From assembly GCF_018918265.1 (NCBI RefSeq), contig NZ_JAHLQC010000008.1:62001-126000 (forward strand): a DNA stretch of 64,000 nucleotides. The letters run 5' to 3'. The notes under the pieces are model-generated. The model did not search any database. It saw only the letters and a program-made list of their open reading frames with translations, and was not told where the DNA came from. Below, piece by piece: positions 18,808 to 28,262 of this stretch (positions are counted from its first letter, which is position 1; each line of letters opens with the position of its first letter). The stretch is from Falcatimonas sp. MSJ-15. Lineage in GTDB: Bacteria; Bacillota; Clostridia; Lachnospirales; Lachnospiraceae. The position numbers and the translations under genes are program-made.

Positions 18808-20406
18808 TCACCCCTCAATCATCTTTATAAAGCTATTTAATGATGCTACTATGTTCTCATCATCTGATGTCAGATCTTTTAGAAGTGATACTAGTTCACT
18901 CTGTGTCTTGGCTATCTCTGTATCTGTGTTCTGCATATCTGTTAAAAGTGCGTTAATATCTATCTCTTCTTCCTGTTCAAAGTTATCAACGTATCTTGGA
19001 ATATTCAGATTAAAATCATTTTTCTCTATATCTTCAAAGCTTGCAAGATAAGCTTCTTTTTCTACTGTTTCACGTTTAGTATACAATTCAAGAACAGAAT
19101 CTATATGTTCATCTGTCATTGCATTTTGCTTTTTACCTTTTTCAAATTTCTGTGATGCATCAATGAATAACACATCTCTGCCATCTCTATGTTTCTTAAG
19201 TACAAGGATACATGTTGGGATTGATGTATTATAGAATAAGTTTGCAGGAAGTCCGATAACAGCATAGATATTACCGGAGCGAAGTAATTTTTCTCTAATC
19301 TTACCTTCTGCAGCTCCTCTGAATAATACTCCATGTGGTAATACGATTGCCATTGTTCCGTTGTTCTTAAGATGATACAGTCCATGAAGAAGAAATGCAT
19401 AATCAGCTTTGGATTTTGGTGCTAATACTCCATAGTCACTAAAACGTTCGTCCTGTAAGAAACCGGCTGCAGCACTCCATTTTGCTGAATATGGTGGATT
19501 CATAAGTACCATATTGAAGTCAGTATCTTCTCCTGTTGGCCAGTCTCCATCGAGTGTATCGCCATTACGAAGTTTTTGGCAATCAGGACTTATTCCATGT
19601 AGGAACATATTCATACGGGCAAGATTATATGTTGAAGTCATTAATTCCTGTCCATAGTATCTGATATTCTCAGGTGATGTTGCATATTTTTTGGCATTAA
19701 GAAGTAATGAACCTGATCCCATACATGGATCGTATACTGATAATCCTATTTTAGTCTCCTGTCCTGCTATTGCTATCTTAGTTAATATCTTTGATACAGC
19801 TTGTGGTGTATAGAATTCTCCTGCTTTTTTACCTGTCTCAGAAGCAAATTGACCGATTAAGTATTCGTATGCATTACCAAGTACATCTGCATCTGAATTT
19901 AGCAGATCAGCTTTATCTATTTCTTTTATAAGGCTTGATATAGTATCACTCTGTTTCTGATCGCCTGTACCAAGTCTGTTAGAATATAGATCAATGTCTG
20001 TAAAAAGATCTACAAATAGTGGATCGCTTTGTTCTATATTATTGAATGCTTTCTTTAGATTCTCTCGACTGAATGAATTGTTGCGTGCTGCTTCTGCAAA
20101 GCATGTATAAGTATACTCTGGTTCTATTACATAATGGCAACTACTCTGTAATTCTTCTTTGAGTTCCTCTGCACTTTCGTCCTGTAATGCTTCTTTATAT
20201 GCATCTAATGCTATCTTTAATGTCTCCGGTTTTTCATCAAATAACAGATCATATACTTTTATTAGAAAAGAATCTGATAAGTATTTGTAGAATACTATTC
20301 CTAGTAAATAGTCCTTATATTCATTAGCGTCCATCTTTGAACGAAGTATGTCCGCTCCGCTCCATAGTACACTTATTAAGTCTTTACTGTTCTCTAATTC
20401 TGCCAT
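18808..20406 (-). CDS. hsdM: Type I restriction-modification methyltransferase subunit
   Basis: GEFYTPQAVSKIL, DPCMGSGSLLL, NPPYSAKW; start at MAELENS overlapping the HTH gene end. Confidence 0.94.
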   Translation of the reverse strand: MAELENSKDLISVLWSGADILRSKMDANEYKDYLLGIVFYKYLSDSFLIKVYDLLFDEKPETLKIALDAYKEALQDESAEELKEELQSSCHYVIEPEYTYTCFAEAARNNSFSRENLKKAFNNIEQSDPLFVDLFTDIDLYSNRLGTGDQKQSDTISSLIKEIDKADLLNSDADVLGNAYEYLIGQFASETGKKAGEFYTPQAVSKILTKIAIAGQETKIGLSVYDPCMGSGSLLLNAKKYATSPENIRYYGQELMTSTYNLARMNMFLHGISPDCQKLRNGDTLDGDWPTGEDTDFNMVLMNPPYSAKWSAAAGFLQDERFSDYGVLAPKSKADYAFLLHGLYHLKNNGTMAIVLPHGVLFRGAAEGKIREKLLRSGNIYAVIGLPANLFYNTSIPTCILVLKKHRDGRDVLFIDASQKFEKGKKQNAMTDEHIDSVLELYTKRETVEKEAYLASFEDIEKNDFNLNIPRYVDNFEQEEEIDINALLTDMQNTDTEIAKTQSELVSLLKDLTSDDENIVASLNSFIKMIEG

Positions 20407-20407
20407 C

Positions 20408-20638
20408 TCATTCTTCCTCCGTTTTTCTCTCAATCTCAACAATGTTATCAATGCTACAATTTAATGCTATGCATATTCTTACAAGCACATTCATGGCAAC
20501 GTATTCATTATTTACCATTTTTGCCATTGTGCTTCTTGATATTGATGTGACTTTTCTAAGTTCAGATTTCGTCATATCCTTGTCTATCAGCATCTTCCAC
20601 AATGGTTTATAGTTAATCTTAGCCCGTTTATCTGACAT
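20408..20638 (-). CDS. XRE/Cro-type HTH regulator
   Basis: MTKSELRKVTSISRSTMAKMVNNEYVAMNVLVRICIALNCSIDNIVEI. Confidence 0.88.
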   Translation of the reverse strand: MSDKRAKINYKPLWKMLIDKDMTKSELRKVTSISRSTMAKMVNNEYVAMNVLVRICIALNCSIDNIVEIERKTEEE

Positions 20639-20889
20639 ATCATTTCCTCCGTATTGGTATCACTATTACTCAATTGCATCGATAGGATTATTATACTATG
20701 ATTATGTCGTAATCGCAATCGGAATGTTTGAGAAGTCGTACATCTGATGATTGTTTTGAATTATTGCCATTTTTGTATTAATATTCAAATTTATTCCAGT
20801 TTTTATGATCCAATATCTACTGTATCTTTTCTTGTCGTGTTCAAATTCATCTAAACTCAATAAGATATACATGAAGTTATTATATAAGC

Positions 20890-20919
20890 AAAAAACACCT
20901 AAACCATTGGCTTAGATGT
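20890..20919 (-). terminator. Second intrinsic terminator downstream of the candidate RNA
   Basis: Minus strand ACATCTAAGCC AATGG TTTAGGTGTTTTTT. Confidence 0.65.
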
Positions 20920-21002
20920 TGTCTTTTGTGTTTTGAAATATATCAACGAGTGACTGCACCACTATCTTCCTTTCGTATCTCCAACGGAGCTTTTCTGCTA
21001 CA

Positions 21003-21180
21003 TAAAAGAAAAACGCCTGGGCTGTTAGGCTCAGGCTTAACTTTTCTTTTTTGAATTGCAATTCTGGGAGCAGTCCTATGATAATTCCATAGGCAGAGAC
21101 GACCTTTGAATTTCTATTGCCCGCAAAGTCGGGACGGGTAGCTCCTCTCTATCGCCGCAAAAGCACTAAAGCTTTTCATT
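21003..21180 (-). ncRNA. Candidate structured non-coding RNA, own promoter and intrinsic terminator
   Basis: Minus-strand TTGACA at 21214-21209; hairpins CCCGactttgCGGG, CCTATGgaattatCATAGG, possible GGAGC/GCTCC closing pair, terminator GCCTGAGCC-TAACAG-CCCAGGCGTTTTTCTTTT at 21036-21003. Confidence 0.5.
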
Positions 21181-21235
21181 ACTTATAATTTAACACCAAA
21201 TCAGGCATTGTCAACCGACTTTTCAATATTCCATG

Positions 21236-21562
21236 TCATTCGATGTCTACATCCTCCGCATTCAAAAGTTCAGATTCACTAATTTCTAATTCTTTCATAA
21301 CAGAATTAAAAGTTGAAGTTTTCTCGTTAGTCTCCATACGTTTATTAGTTTCTAATAAGAGATAATAATCTTCTACTATCTCTGTTAAGCGTGTATACTC
21401 ATCTGGTGATAATATGATTGCTGATGGTTGATTGTTTTTTAAAACAACTAATTCTTTTTCAGAATGAAGTCTATCAAATATCTTAGCAGCTTGACCTTTA
21501 TTAAACTGTGAAATTGGAACAAGGCTTTGCAAAATATGTGTTGCCATACCCAATACCTCCAT
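21236..21562 (-). CDS. Phd/YefM-like antitoxin without adjacent toxin
   Basis: MATHILQSLVPISQFNKGQAAKIFDRLHSEKELVVLKNNQPSAIILSPDEYTRLTE. Confidence 0.8.
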   Translation of the reverse strand: MEVLGMATHILQSLVPISQFNKGQAAKIFDRLHSEKELVVLKNNQPSAIILSPDEYTRLTEIVEDYYLLLETNKRMETNEKTSTFNSVMKELEISESELLNAEDVDIE

Positions 21563-21654
21563 CTATTTATTTTACTTATATTATATGTAAAATAAATAGA
21601 TAAATAAAGATTATATGTAATTTTTCTGTTATATTTTCATTACAATTCTCCACT

Positions 21655-24600
21655 CTATTCATCAATAACAATAATTAGTTCTGACAAAGCTCTAGTATAC
21701 GCAATATACTTTTCGCTTTTACTCATTTTGTTAACGAAGACAAATACTTTATCAAATTCTATTCCTTTTACCTCATCAACATACATGTATGAAATAACCT
21801 CTTTATCAATAGTATCCTTAATTGCATTGCGTATATTATCTGGCAATATTTCTAATTCAAGAGATGGTTTTTTGTAAACTTTTCTTGAAAATAATATAGC
21901 AACTCGCTCATTACTAATATCCAGAAGTGAGAGTTCTTTTTCAAGCTCTCGCTTAGGTATTTCTCTAACTTTAGCACCATCAACGCCGGTTTGTTTAACA
22001 TCCATTGCAAAACTTTGATTGCAAAATCGAGTAATCTGATTAGTATTTCTGTAATTTTCATTAAGATAATACATTTTTGCAGAAAGTTCTGAGACAAGTT
22101 TATCCCACGAAGTTATCCCACGATCTGTTTTAATAAGCTGATTAGTATCTCCAAATATATTATAAATAACATCTTTCTGGTTAAGTACTCTAATCAACTT
22201 ATATTCGTTATAAGATATATCTTGCCCTTCATCAAAGCATATAAATGAGGAAGTTCCTATTGATTTGCCAAAATATTTAATGCAAAACCATAATGCTGCA
22301 TATAGTTCGTATCTATGCATACCAGCAGGCAATTTTAGTCTATTCTTGCTTCTAAATTCTTTAGTAGCTAATTCAAAAACCTTTTTGAATATATCTAAAT
22401 CAGAACTTTCGGCTAACTTACCTTTAATATAATTATATGCAGTATATATTTTTTCTGAATATTTCTCACTATTAGCTTTTTCTAATGCTGCAGTTGCTTT
22501 GTCGATTTTTAAATCAACCTCTTGCATTTTTTGTGTTAATTGCTCAAGTTCTTGATTTTCAGCTTCTGCTTTAGTTCCTTCACTTTGCTGTACTTCAATA
22601 ATTCTATTTTCAATATTTGTTTTTATGGTTAGCAAACTTTCAAGTTTATTTTGGGCATCCGTAATCTTTTGCATATTTTTTTGAATTAGTACTGCAAATC
22701 TAGTATATCGCAGCTTTAATTCTCGAATCCAATCAGCTTGTGAAGTGGCATTTATTTTTGATAACTTATTGTTCGCATCACTATATGTCATTTTTAATAT
22801 AGAACCTATACGAATTTGTTGATCAACAATTTTGTTATAAGCCTTGTCTAATTGTACAAGAAAATCATCTGAATAAATATAATCAACAAATTTTTGGCTG
22901 ACAACCATTTCGGTGCGTAATTTTCGAAAAGCAACAAAATCAGATGAATATTGGTTAAGCATGTCTATATAATATTCTTCTACAGATAATCTTTCAATAT
23001 TTCCAATTTGCAAACTATCAGCCAGATTTTTTATATGTAAATTGAATTGTTTACTTGGTGTCAAAATTAAAGCATTATTAAAGTCAAAACTTGGATGATT
23101 GTATTTCAAAGTATACAATCGATGCAACATTACCATAGTTTTACCTGAGCCTGCACATCCTTGAACAATGATATTTCTACTTATAGATTCATCTACAATA
23201 CTATTTTGGTTCTCTTGAATAGTGATAAAAATGTCAACTAATTCATGCTGTCTTTTTCTTTGATTTAAAACACGAATTAGAAATGGATCCGTAATTCCTG
23301 AACGGAATACAGCATCTTCATCTGTTTTTACATTTCTATATCCATACAAATATGCTCTTTCTATTTCGAATTCTCTTAAAAGTGTTACATCGTATTGTAA
23401 ACCATCTTTTATATAATGCATAGTTCTAGTATTAACTAGCGCTCTAGCCATATCATTAGCCATAGACATTACTTTTCTTTCTCCATCAATTTCAATATCC
23501 TTACTTCCAATGTAATATGTTTCAGTTTTGTTGTTGAAGGTAATATCAACACGATATCTATATGCAGGCTCATCAATAATGTTTAGATTTTCTAACAATG
23601 GTTCAAATTTTCGTTTACTATATTCTTTTTTCCATTGCAATGCAGATATCTCATCATAGTCAGATGCAGTAGCTGTTTGTTCAACATAATCTTGATGGTT
23701 TCTTATTTTTTCTGATTCTAAATCTACTAAATGTTTAAGGTTGTCTAAATGATTTTTCTCAATATTATACACTTCACCAGAAGTAATTAAATATTCATCA
23801 TCATCTATATATCTAATAACATCAAATTCTGGACGTCCACATGCATATAAAGTATTGTAATCTTCCTCATCCATATAAAATTTTTGGCATTGACTGCAAT
23901 ATCCAAGAAGTGATATATAATATTGCTTCTTTCCTATTTTTTTATCATTTACAGCATAAACAGCTTCTACCTGTTCTGTATCATGACCATCAAGACTACA
24001 ATAAGTCGAATCAGATACTACAACAGTATCCTTTTCGTCTAATCTATATGCATCATCATTTACTTTTGTGTAAGGAAATTCACTTTTTTCGCCTTCCTCA
24101 ATTATATAATGTGGAATGACTTCTTCCTTATTTTTTTTATTTGAATTTACTTTTGGTCGTATACTTTCTATCTTAGGACCAAGTTCACCCTGTTCTTTGC
24201 ATTTATCATCAATATCAAGTGCAACTGTTCTTCTTACAAGTAGCTTATTACATATACTACAAGTAAAACCATTAAAAGGTATTTTAAAGTCACTTCCAAC
24301 AAATACATATGGATATGAAGTTAAACATACATTATGTATCGGACATTGTGGATTTTCTTCTATCCATACATCTGGTACATATAAAGTATCATTATTAGTA
24401 ATCTCAATTGCATTCATTTGACTTTCTAAGTATCTTTGAGATTCTTCTAATGTATAGAATTTATATTCAATCGCATATTTTTTGAATTTTTGAGCATAAC
24501 TTTCTGACTTGCTTTTTTCCAAAAAAAGTCTATGACAATCAGCACACCAATAAGCCTGACAGCCATACGATGCTTTTCCATGCGTACCATTAACAGTATA

Positions 24601-25050
24601 ATTTAATTGTAATTTTTCTAATGGTCTGCGATGCAGTTTACATTCTAATTGTCCATCTGGAACTGTTAATGCATGTACCGGCGTTAAGGAAGTATTTCTA
24701 ATGTCGTTTTCGTCTTTATCTGCATACAGATTATCATAAATATCACTTTGAATTGTTTCATTAATAATATCTTTAATATTCTGCATATCAGGTGCTTCAT
24801 TACCTTGTTTTTTTATGTTATTTTGAAGAACAACAGTTTCTTTTTGATTATTATCTTTATTTTTAAGCTCTGTATTAATGTTATGTTGAGTATATGAGTA
24901 TTCTAGTACTAGTGCCAATTCTGGACGTAATTCAACAATACTTTTCTTTTCGTCATCAGATAATCCATCAAAATAATTTCGAAATTCTTCTGAAATATTA
25001 TTAACATCCATATCTTCTATATCCTTTTGAGTGTAAAGTATTAATGCCAT
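21655..25050 (-). CDS. SF1 (UvrD/HelD-like) helicase with N-terminal zinc-ribbon repeats
   Basis: GCAGSGKTMVMLHRLY; FICFDEGQDIS; IFGDTNQL; YLNENYRN; VKGIEFDKVFVF; IAYTRALSELIIV; three CxxH...CxxC modules at the N terminus. Confidence 0.85.
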   Translation of the reverse strand: MALILYTQKDIEDMDVNNISEEFRNYFDGLSDDEKKSIVELRPELALVLEYSYTQHNINTELKNKDNNQKETVVLQNNIKKQGNEAPDMQNIKDIINETIQSDIYDNLYADKDENDIRNTSLTPVHALTVPDGQLECKLHRRPLEKLQLNYTVNGTHGKASYGCQAYWCADCHRLFLEKSKSESYAQKFKKYAIEYKFYTLEESQRYLESQMNAIEITNNDTLYVPDVWIEENPQCPIHNVCLTSYPYVFVGSDFKIPFNGFTCSICNKLLVRRTVALDIDDKCKEQGELGPKIESIRPKVNSNKKNKEEVIPHYIIEEGEKSEFPYTKVNDDAYRLDEKDTVVVSDSTYCSLDGHDTEQVEAVYAVNDKKIGKKQYYISLLGYCSQCQKFYMDEEDYNTLYACGRPEFDVIRYIDDDEYLITSGEVYNIEKNHLDNLKHLVDLESEKIRNHQDYVEQTATASDYDEISALQWKKEYSKRKFEPLLENLNIIDEPAYRYRVDITFNNKTETYYIGSKDIEIDGERKVMSMANDMARALVNTRTMHYIKDGLQYDVTLLREFEIERAYLYGYRNVKTDEDAVFRSGITDPFLIRVLNQRKRQHELVDIFITIQENQNSIVDESISRNIIVQGCAGSGKTMVMLHRLYTLKYNHPSFDFNNALILTPSKQFNLHIKNLADSLQIGNIERLSVEEYYIDMLNQYSSDFVAFRKLRTEMVVSQKFVDYIYSDDFLVQLDKAYNKIVDQQIRIGSILKMTYSDANNKLSKINATSQADWIRELKLRYTRFAVLIQKNMQKITDAQNKLESLLTIKTNIENRIIEVQQSEGTKAEAENQELEQLTQKMQEVDLKIDKATAALEKANSEKYSEKIYTAYNYIKGKLAESSDLDIFKKVFELATKEFRSKNRLKLPAGMHRYELYAALWFCIKYFGKSIGTSSFICFDEGQDISYNEYKLIRVLNQKDVIYNIFGDTNQLIKTDRGITSWDKLVSELSAKMYYLNENYRNTNQITRFCNQSFAMDVKQTGVDGAKVREIPKRELEKELSLLDISNERVAILFSRKVYKKPSLELEILPDNIRNAIKDTIDKEVISYMYVDEVKGIEFDKVFVFVNKMSKSEKYIAYTRALSELIIVIDE

Positions 25051-25056
25051 CTATAA

Positions 25057-28000
25057 TCACTCCTCATTAGCAAATATTTCAAAGGCCTTTTTTAATGCAA
25101 GAAAATGTCTCGGACTATAAATAATGTTCCTAGGCTTACCAATAGGCATCTCAATAGATATTCTAATTGGTTCTTCTGAATCAGGCTCTACATTAGTTTT
25201 CATTACCTGTTCATAAATGGTCGATATTTTTTTAGAACAATAATTATACTCCGCTGCACAATTCGGACATAATGAGAGTGAATTCCAGCCAAAGCTCATA
25301 CTATTAGCAAGTTTATCATATAATTCATGTGGCTTTATGATATTTATTGCTTCAAAATACATTTCACCATTCCACTTACGAATGCTCTTTTGACATATTT
25401 GACATATGCCACCATATTCACTCTGTAGAAAAGTTTTCTCTTCTTTATTACAGTTTATTCGTGTATATGATAATCCTCTTGCCATTCTTGGTTTTTCATT
25501 AATAGACTTTTCAAATTCTCCTGCAAGTGCTTCTTCTCTTTTATCTAAAGCCTTTTTTGAAATTGGTGATATATTGATTTCTTTTGTTTCCGAATTTTCA
25601 TCACCAATTTGCTCCTTATCACCATGTTCATATCGTCCTTTTAATCCACCCTTTTTATTCTCCTTTGCAGCTATCTTAGCATCACTTTTTGCCTTGTACT
25701 TGATAAGCTTCATCATTTCTGCTGGTTGTTCCATAAAGCGCTTTATCAAATCAATATCACCTTTATCTACATAAACAGTTCTAAGCCATTCATCCAAAGC
25801 ATTATTCATTTCTTTAAATGTAAGTGAATTAATTAATCTTTGTGCTGGTTCATAGCCACTTATAATATCTTTTTTTTCTATATCAACAGGTCTTTGTGGT
25901 TCTGGATTCCCATTAACATATATCCACTTTTCAAAGCATAGTATTAGCCCTAACATGGAATATGCGGTTATGCTATCTACACTGTTACCATTAAAGTTTG
26001 GATTATTTGCACCAATTAAATCACCTTGAATATCAAACTTTTGAATATTAGCATTTACAAATTTAGCTATATTTTTAGATTTCTGTGGTGTCATATTACA
26101 AAAAACATCTGGAAATCCTTCAAAATTGAATGCCCAATCCCATTTTGTGGATATGTAATATTTTTGTAGTACTTTCATATCAATTTCTTTGGCAGCATTT
26201 TCATCGATATATGTTGATACTGCATCAAGGTACCTTTCTTTTGAGACATGCACAATCTTTAATCCCAATGAACAGCCAATCTTTCTGAAAAAATCTTCAT
26301 CAAGTTTTATATTCAATACATTATCATAAAAATAATGTTCAGATAAAAATTTTATGTGTAATATATCTTTTATCAGTGCGTATCCTGTTCTGATCAAATC
26401 AAGACTTTTAATATATAAACTGCATGGTTTATACCAATCTTTTCCATCCGTAACAATGTACCTATTAGATACTTGTTCAATAATTTTAGGATTTATTGTG
26501 ATAGCATCCTTAATTGTTTTCAAATCATTGATATTTTCTCTAATAGGATCATTAGTTTTGAACATAACATTTTTTGTCATATATTTTGGCAATATGCTAT
26601 CTATAACTTCTCGCTCAACATCATAAAGAGGTATATTAAGTGCACGTTCATAGAATCCTTTTATATTAGTGTTATCTAAAAATTCTTTGGAAATTTTAGA
26701 TTCACATTGTTCAGGATTATTTAAATAAACCTGTAACTTATCATTTTTTCTAGCACATATATGTTTACCATTAGTAAGTCTTACAAAAGGGATTTTTGAT
26801 ACATCAATATAATTACTTGAATATGTAACTCTCTTTATACAAAAAGTTTCAATATTGCATACTAGAGATTCTATCCAATTTATATCTTTCTTTTCAAGAA
26901 AAGATGCTGTCATTCTAAGAATAAGATGTCTCCACTCGTAAGTATTAAATATAAAGTTTGTATCTAAAAAGTTTTTAAATGAAACATATTCTCTTGATTG
27001 AATTTCTTTTGATATCCAAAAGAGATTTCTATTACCAGTTAGTTCCTTTAAATCATCATCTGTAAAAATGCTAGTAATTCCCATATTACCTGGTAGGCAT
27101 ATTTGATCTATATTCTTATAAATACCTGGTATGTTAGTAGGTAATAATGGTTCTCCGCCTTTAATAAGTTCAATACTATTTTTATAAATTGAATACAATA
27201 TATTCGTCTTCTCATATTCGTAAATAGGATAGACTCTATTCAAGTTGGAAAATGATAAATAACCATTATCTCTAAGCCATATAAATGCTAATCTTATCAG
27301 TTTACAGATATTGTTAATGAGTATAACATTATTACGTCCAAAATCTTCACCCTGTAAGATTTCATTTCTGGCAGGATTAGTATCAAATGGGGCATGAATG
27401 TAAAAATTTTGATGAGATTCTATTGCCATTGGAAAGAAAGCATAAACTTTATTATTTTTAATTGCTTGTATCTCCTTTCCATTTATCTTAAAGACAATAG
27501 CTGTTGCCTTATCTTGTGCATCTGTAAAATATAAGAAATTGCTCTCTGATTCAATTTTTTTGTGATTTAATTTATTCTCATATATCGTTAATAAATTAAT
27601 CGCAAATACATTCTTAGACTTATTGATTGAGCCTTTCTCCTTATTAATTATAATAATATTAGGATTGCCATCAATATTAATTTCAATATCTGTTACTGAA
27701 TTCAGCATCATTATACTCTCTGCAGTTATCTTATTAGTAAGCGCTTCGCTTATTTCTTTATACGCAACATTCTTAGATACAGAGGTCTTATTGAATGGTA
27801 AGCTCAAACAAGTTTCATTATCTGTTACCTCTTTTAATTTACTGATTTCATAAGGATTTAGATATTCAACGATTTTAAAGCAAAAATCGCCTGAATAAAT
27901 CTCAGGTGTTGAAGTGTATCCATATACCGCTTTAAATCCAATTCCAAAGTGACCAATTCGTGTTCCATCTTCTTTAGTGCCATCAGCAATACCACAAACA

Positions 28001-28230
28001 CCATTGATATCATTTTCATTAAATAAACGACCATTATGATATATAACTAATCTATCTTCCAAAAGATGAAATCGAACATATGTAGCTCCAGCATCTTCTG
28101 CATTCTGTAATACTTCATAAATAAAATGTGTGCGATCACTATATTGATTAATGATAATTGGTATGTAATTTGACACTCTTGTTCCATATTTAACTATATT
28201 ATCATTTCTAACTTGTTCATAAAAATCCAT
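25057..28230 (-). CDS. Sacsin-like GHKL (HSP90-fold) ATPase with C-terminal HNH-like zinc motif
   Basis: HFIYEVLQNAEDAGATYVRF, GVCGIADGTKEDGTRIGHFGIGFKAVY; C-term CQICQKSIRKW...EAINIIKPHE...LSLCPNCAAEYNY. Confidence 0.82.
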   Translation of the reverse strand: MDFYEQVRNDNIVKYGTRVSNYIPIIINQYSDRTHFIYEVLQNAEDAGATYVRFHLLEDRLVIYHNGRLFNENDINGVCGIADGTKEDGTRIGHFGIGFKAVYGYTSTPEIYSGDFCFKIVEYLNPYEISKLKEVTDNETCLSLPFNKTSVSKNVAYKEISEALTNKITAESIMMLNSVTDIEINIDGNPNIIIINKEKGSINKSKNVFAINLLTIYENKLNHKKIESESNFLYFTDAQDKATAIVFKINGKEIQAIKNNKVYAFFPMAIESHQNFYIHAPFDTNPARNEILQGEDFGRNNVILINNICKLIRLAFIWLRDNGYLSFSNLNRVYPIYEYEKTNILYSIYKNSIELIKGGEPLLPTNIPGIYKNIDQICLPGNMGITSIFTDDDLKELTGNRNLFWISKEIQSREYVSFKNFLDTNFIFNTYEWRHLILRMTASFLEKKDINWIESLVCNIETFCIKRVTYSSNYIDVSKIPFVRLTNGKHICARKNDKLQVYLNNPEQCESKISKEFLDNTNIKGFYERALNIPLYDVEREVIDSILPKYMTKNVMFKTNDPIRENINDLKTIKDAITINPKIIEQVSNRYIVTDGKDWYKPCSLYIKSLDLIRTGYALIKDILHIKFLSEHYFYDNVLNIKLDEDFFRKIGCSLGLKIVHVSKERYLDAVSTYIDENAAKEIDMKVLQKYYISTKWDWAFNFEGFPDVFCNMTPQKSKNIAKFVNANIQKFDIQGDLIGANNPNFNGNSVDSITAYSMLGLILCFEKWIYVNGNPEPQRPVDIEKKDIISGYEPAQRLINSLTFKEMNNALDEWLRTVYVDKGDIDLIKRFMEQPAEMMKLIKYKAKSDAKIAAKENKKGGLKGRYEHGDKEQIGDENSETKEINISPISKKALDKREEALAGEFEKSINEKPRMARGLSYTRINCNKEEKTFLQSEYGGICQICQKSIRKWNGEMYFEAINIIKPHELYDKLANSMSFGWNSLSLCPNCAAEYNYCSKKISTIYEQVMKTNVEPDSEEPIRISIEMPIGKPRNIIYSPRHFLALKKAFEIFANEE

Positions 28231-28262
28231 TTAAAACACCCCTTGTTTACATTTTACCATTA

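Noticed and set aside
24116-24421. Plus-strand ORF within the UvrD-like gene
   Set aside because: Antisense to the zinc-ribbon region; no SD or homology.
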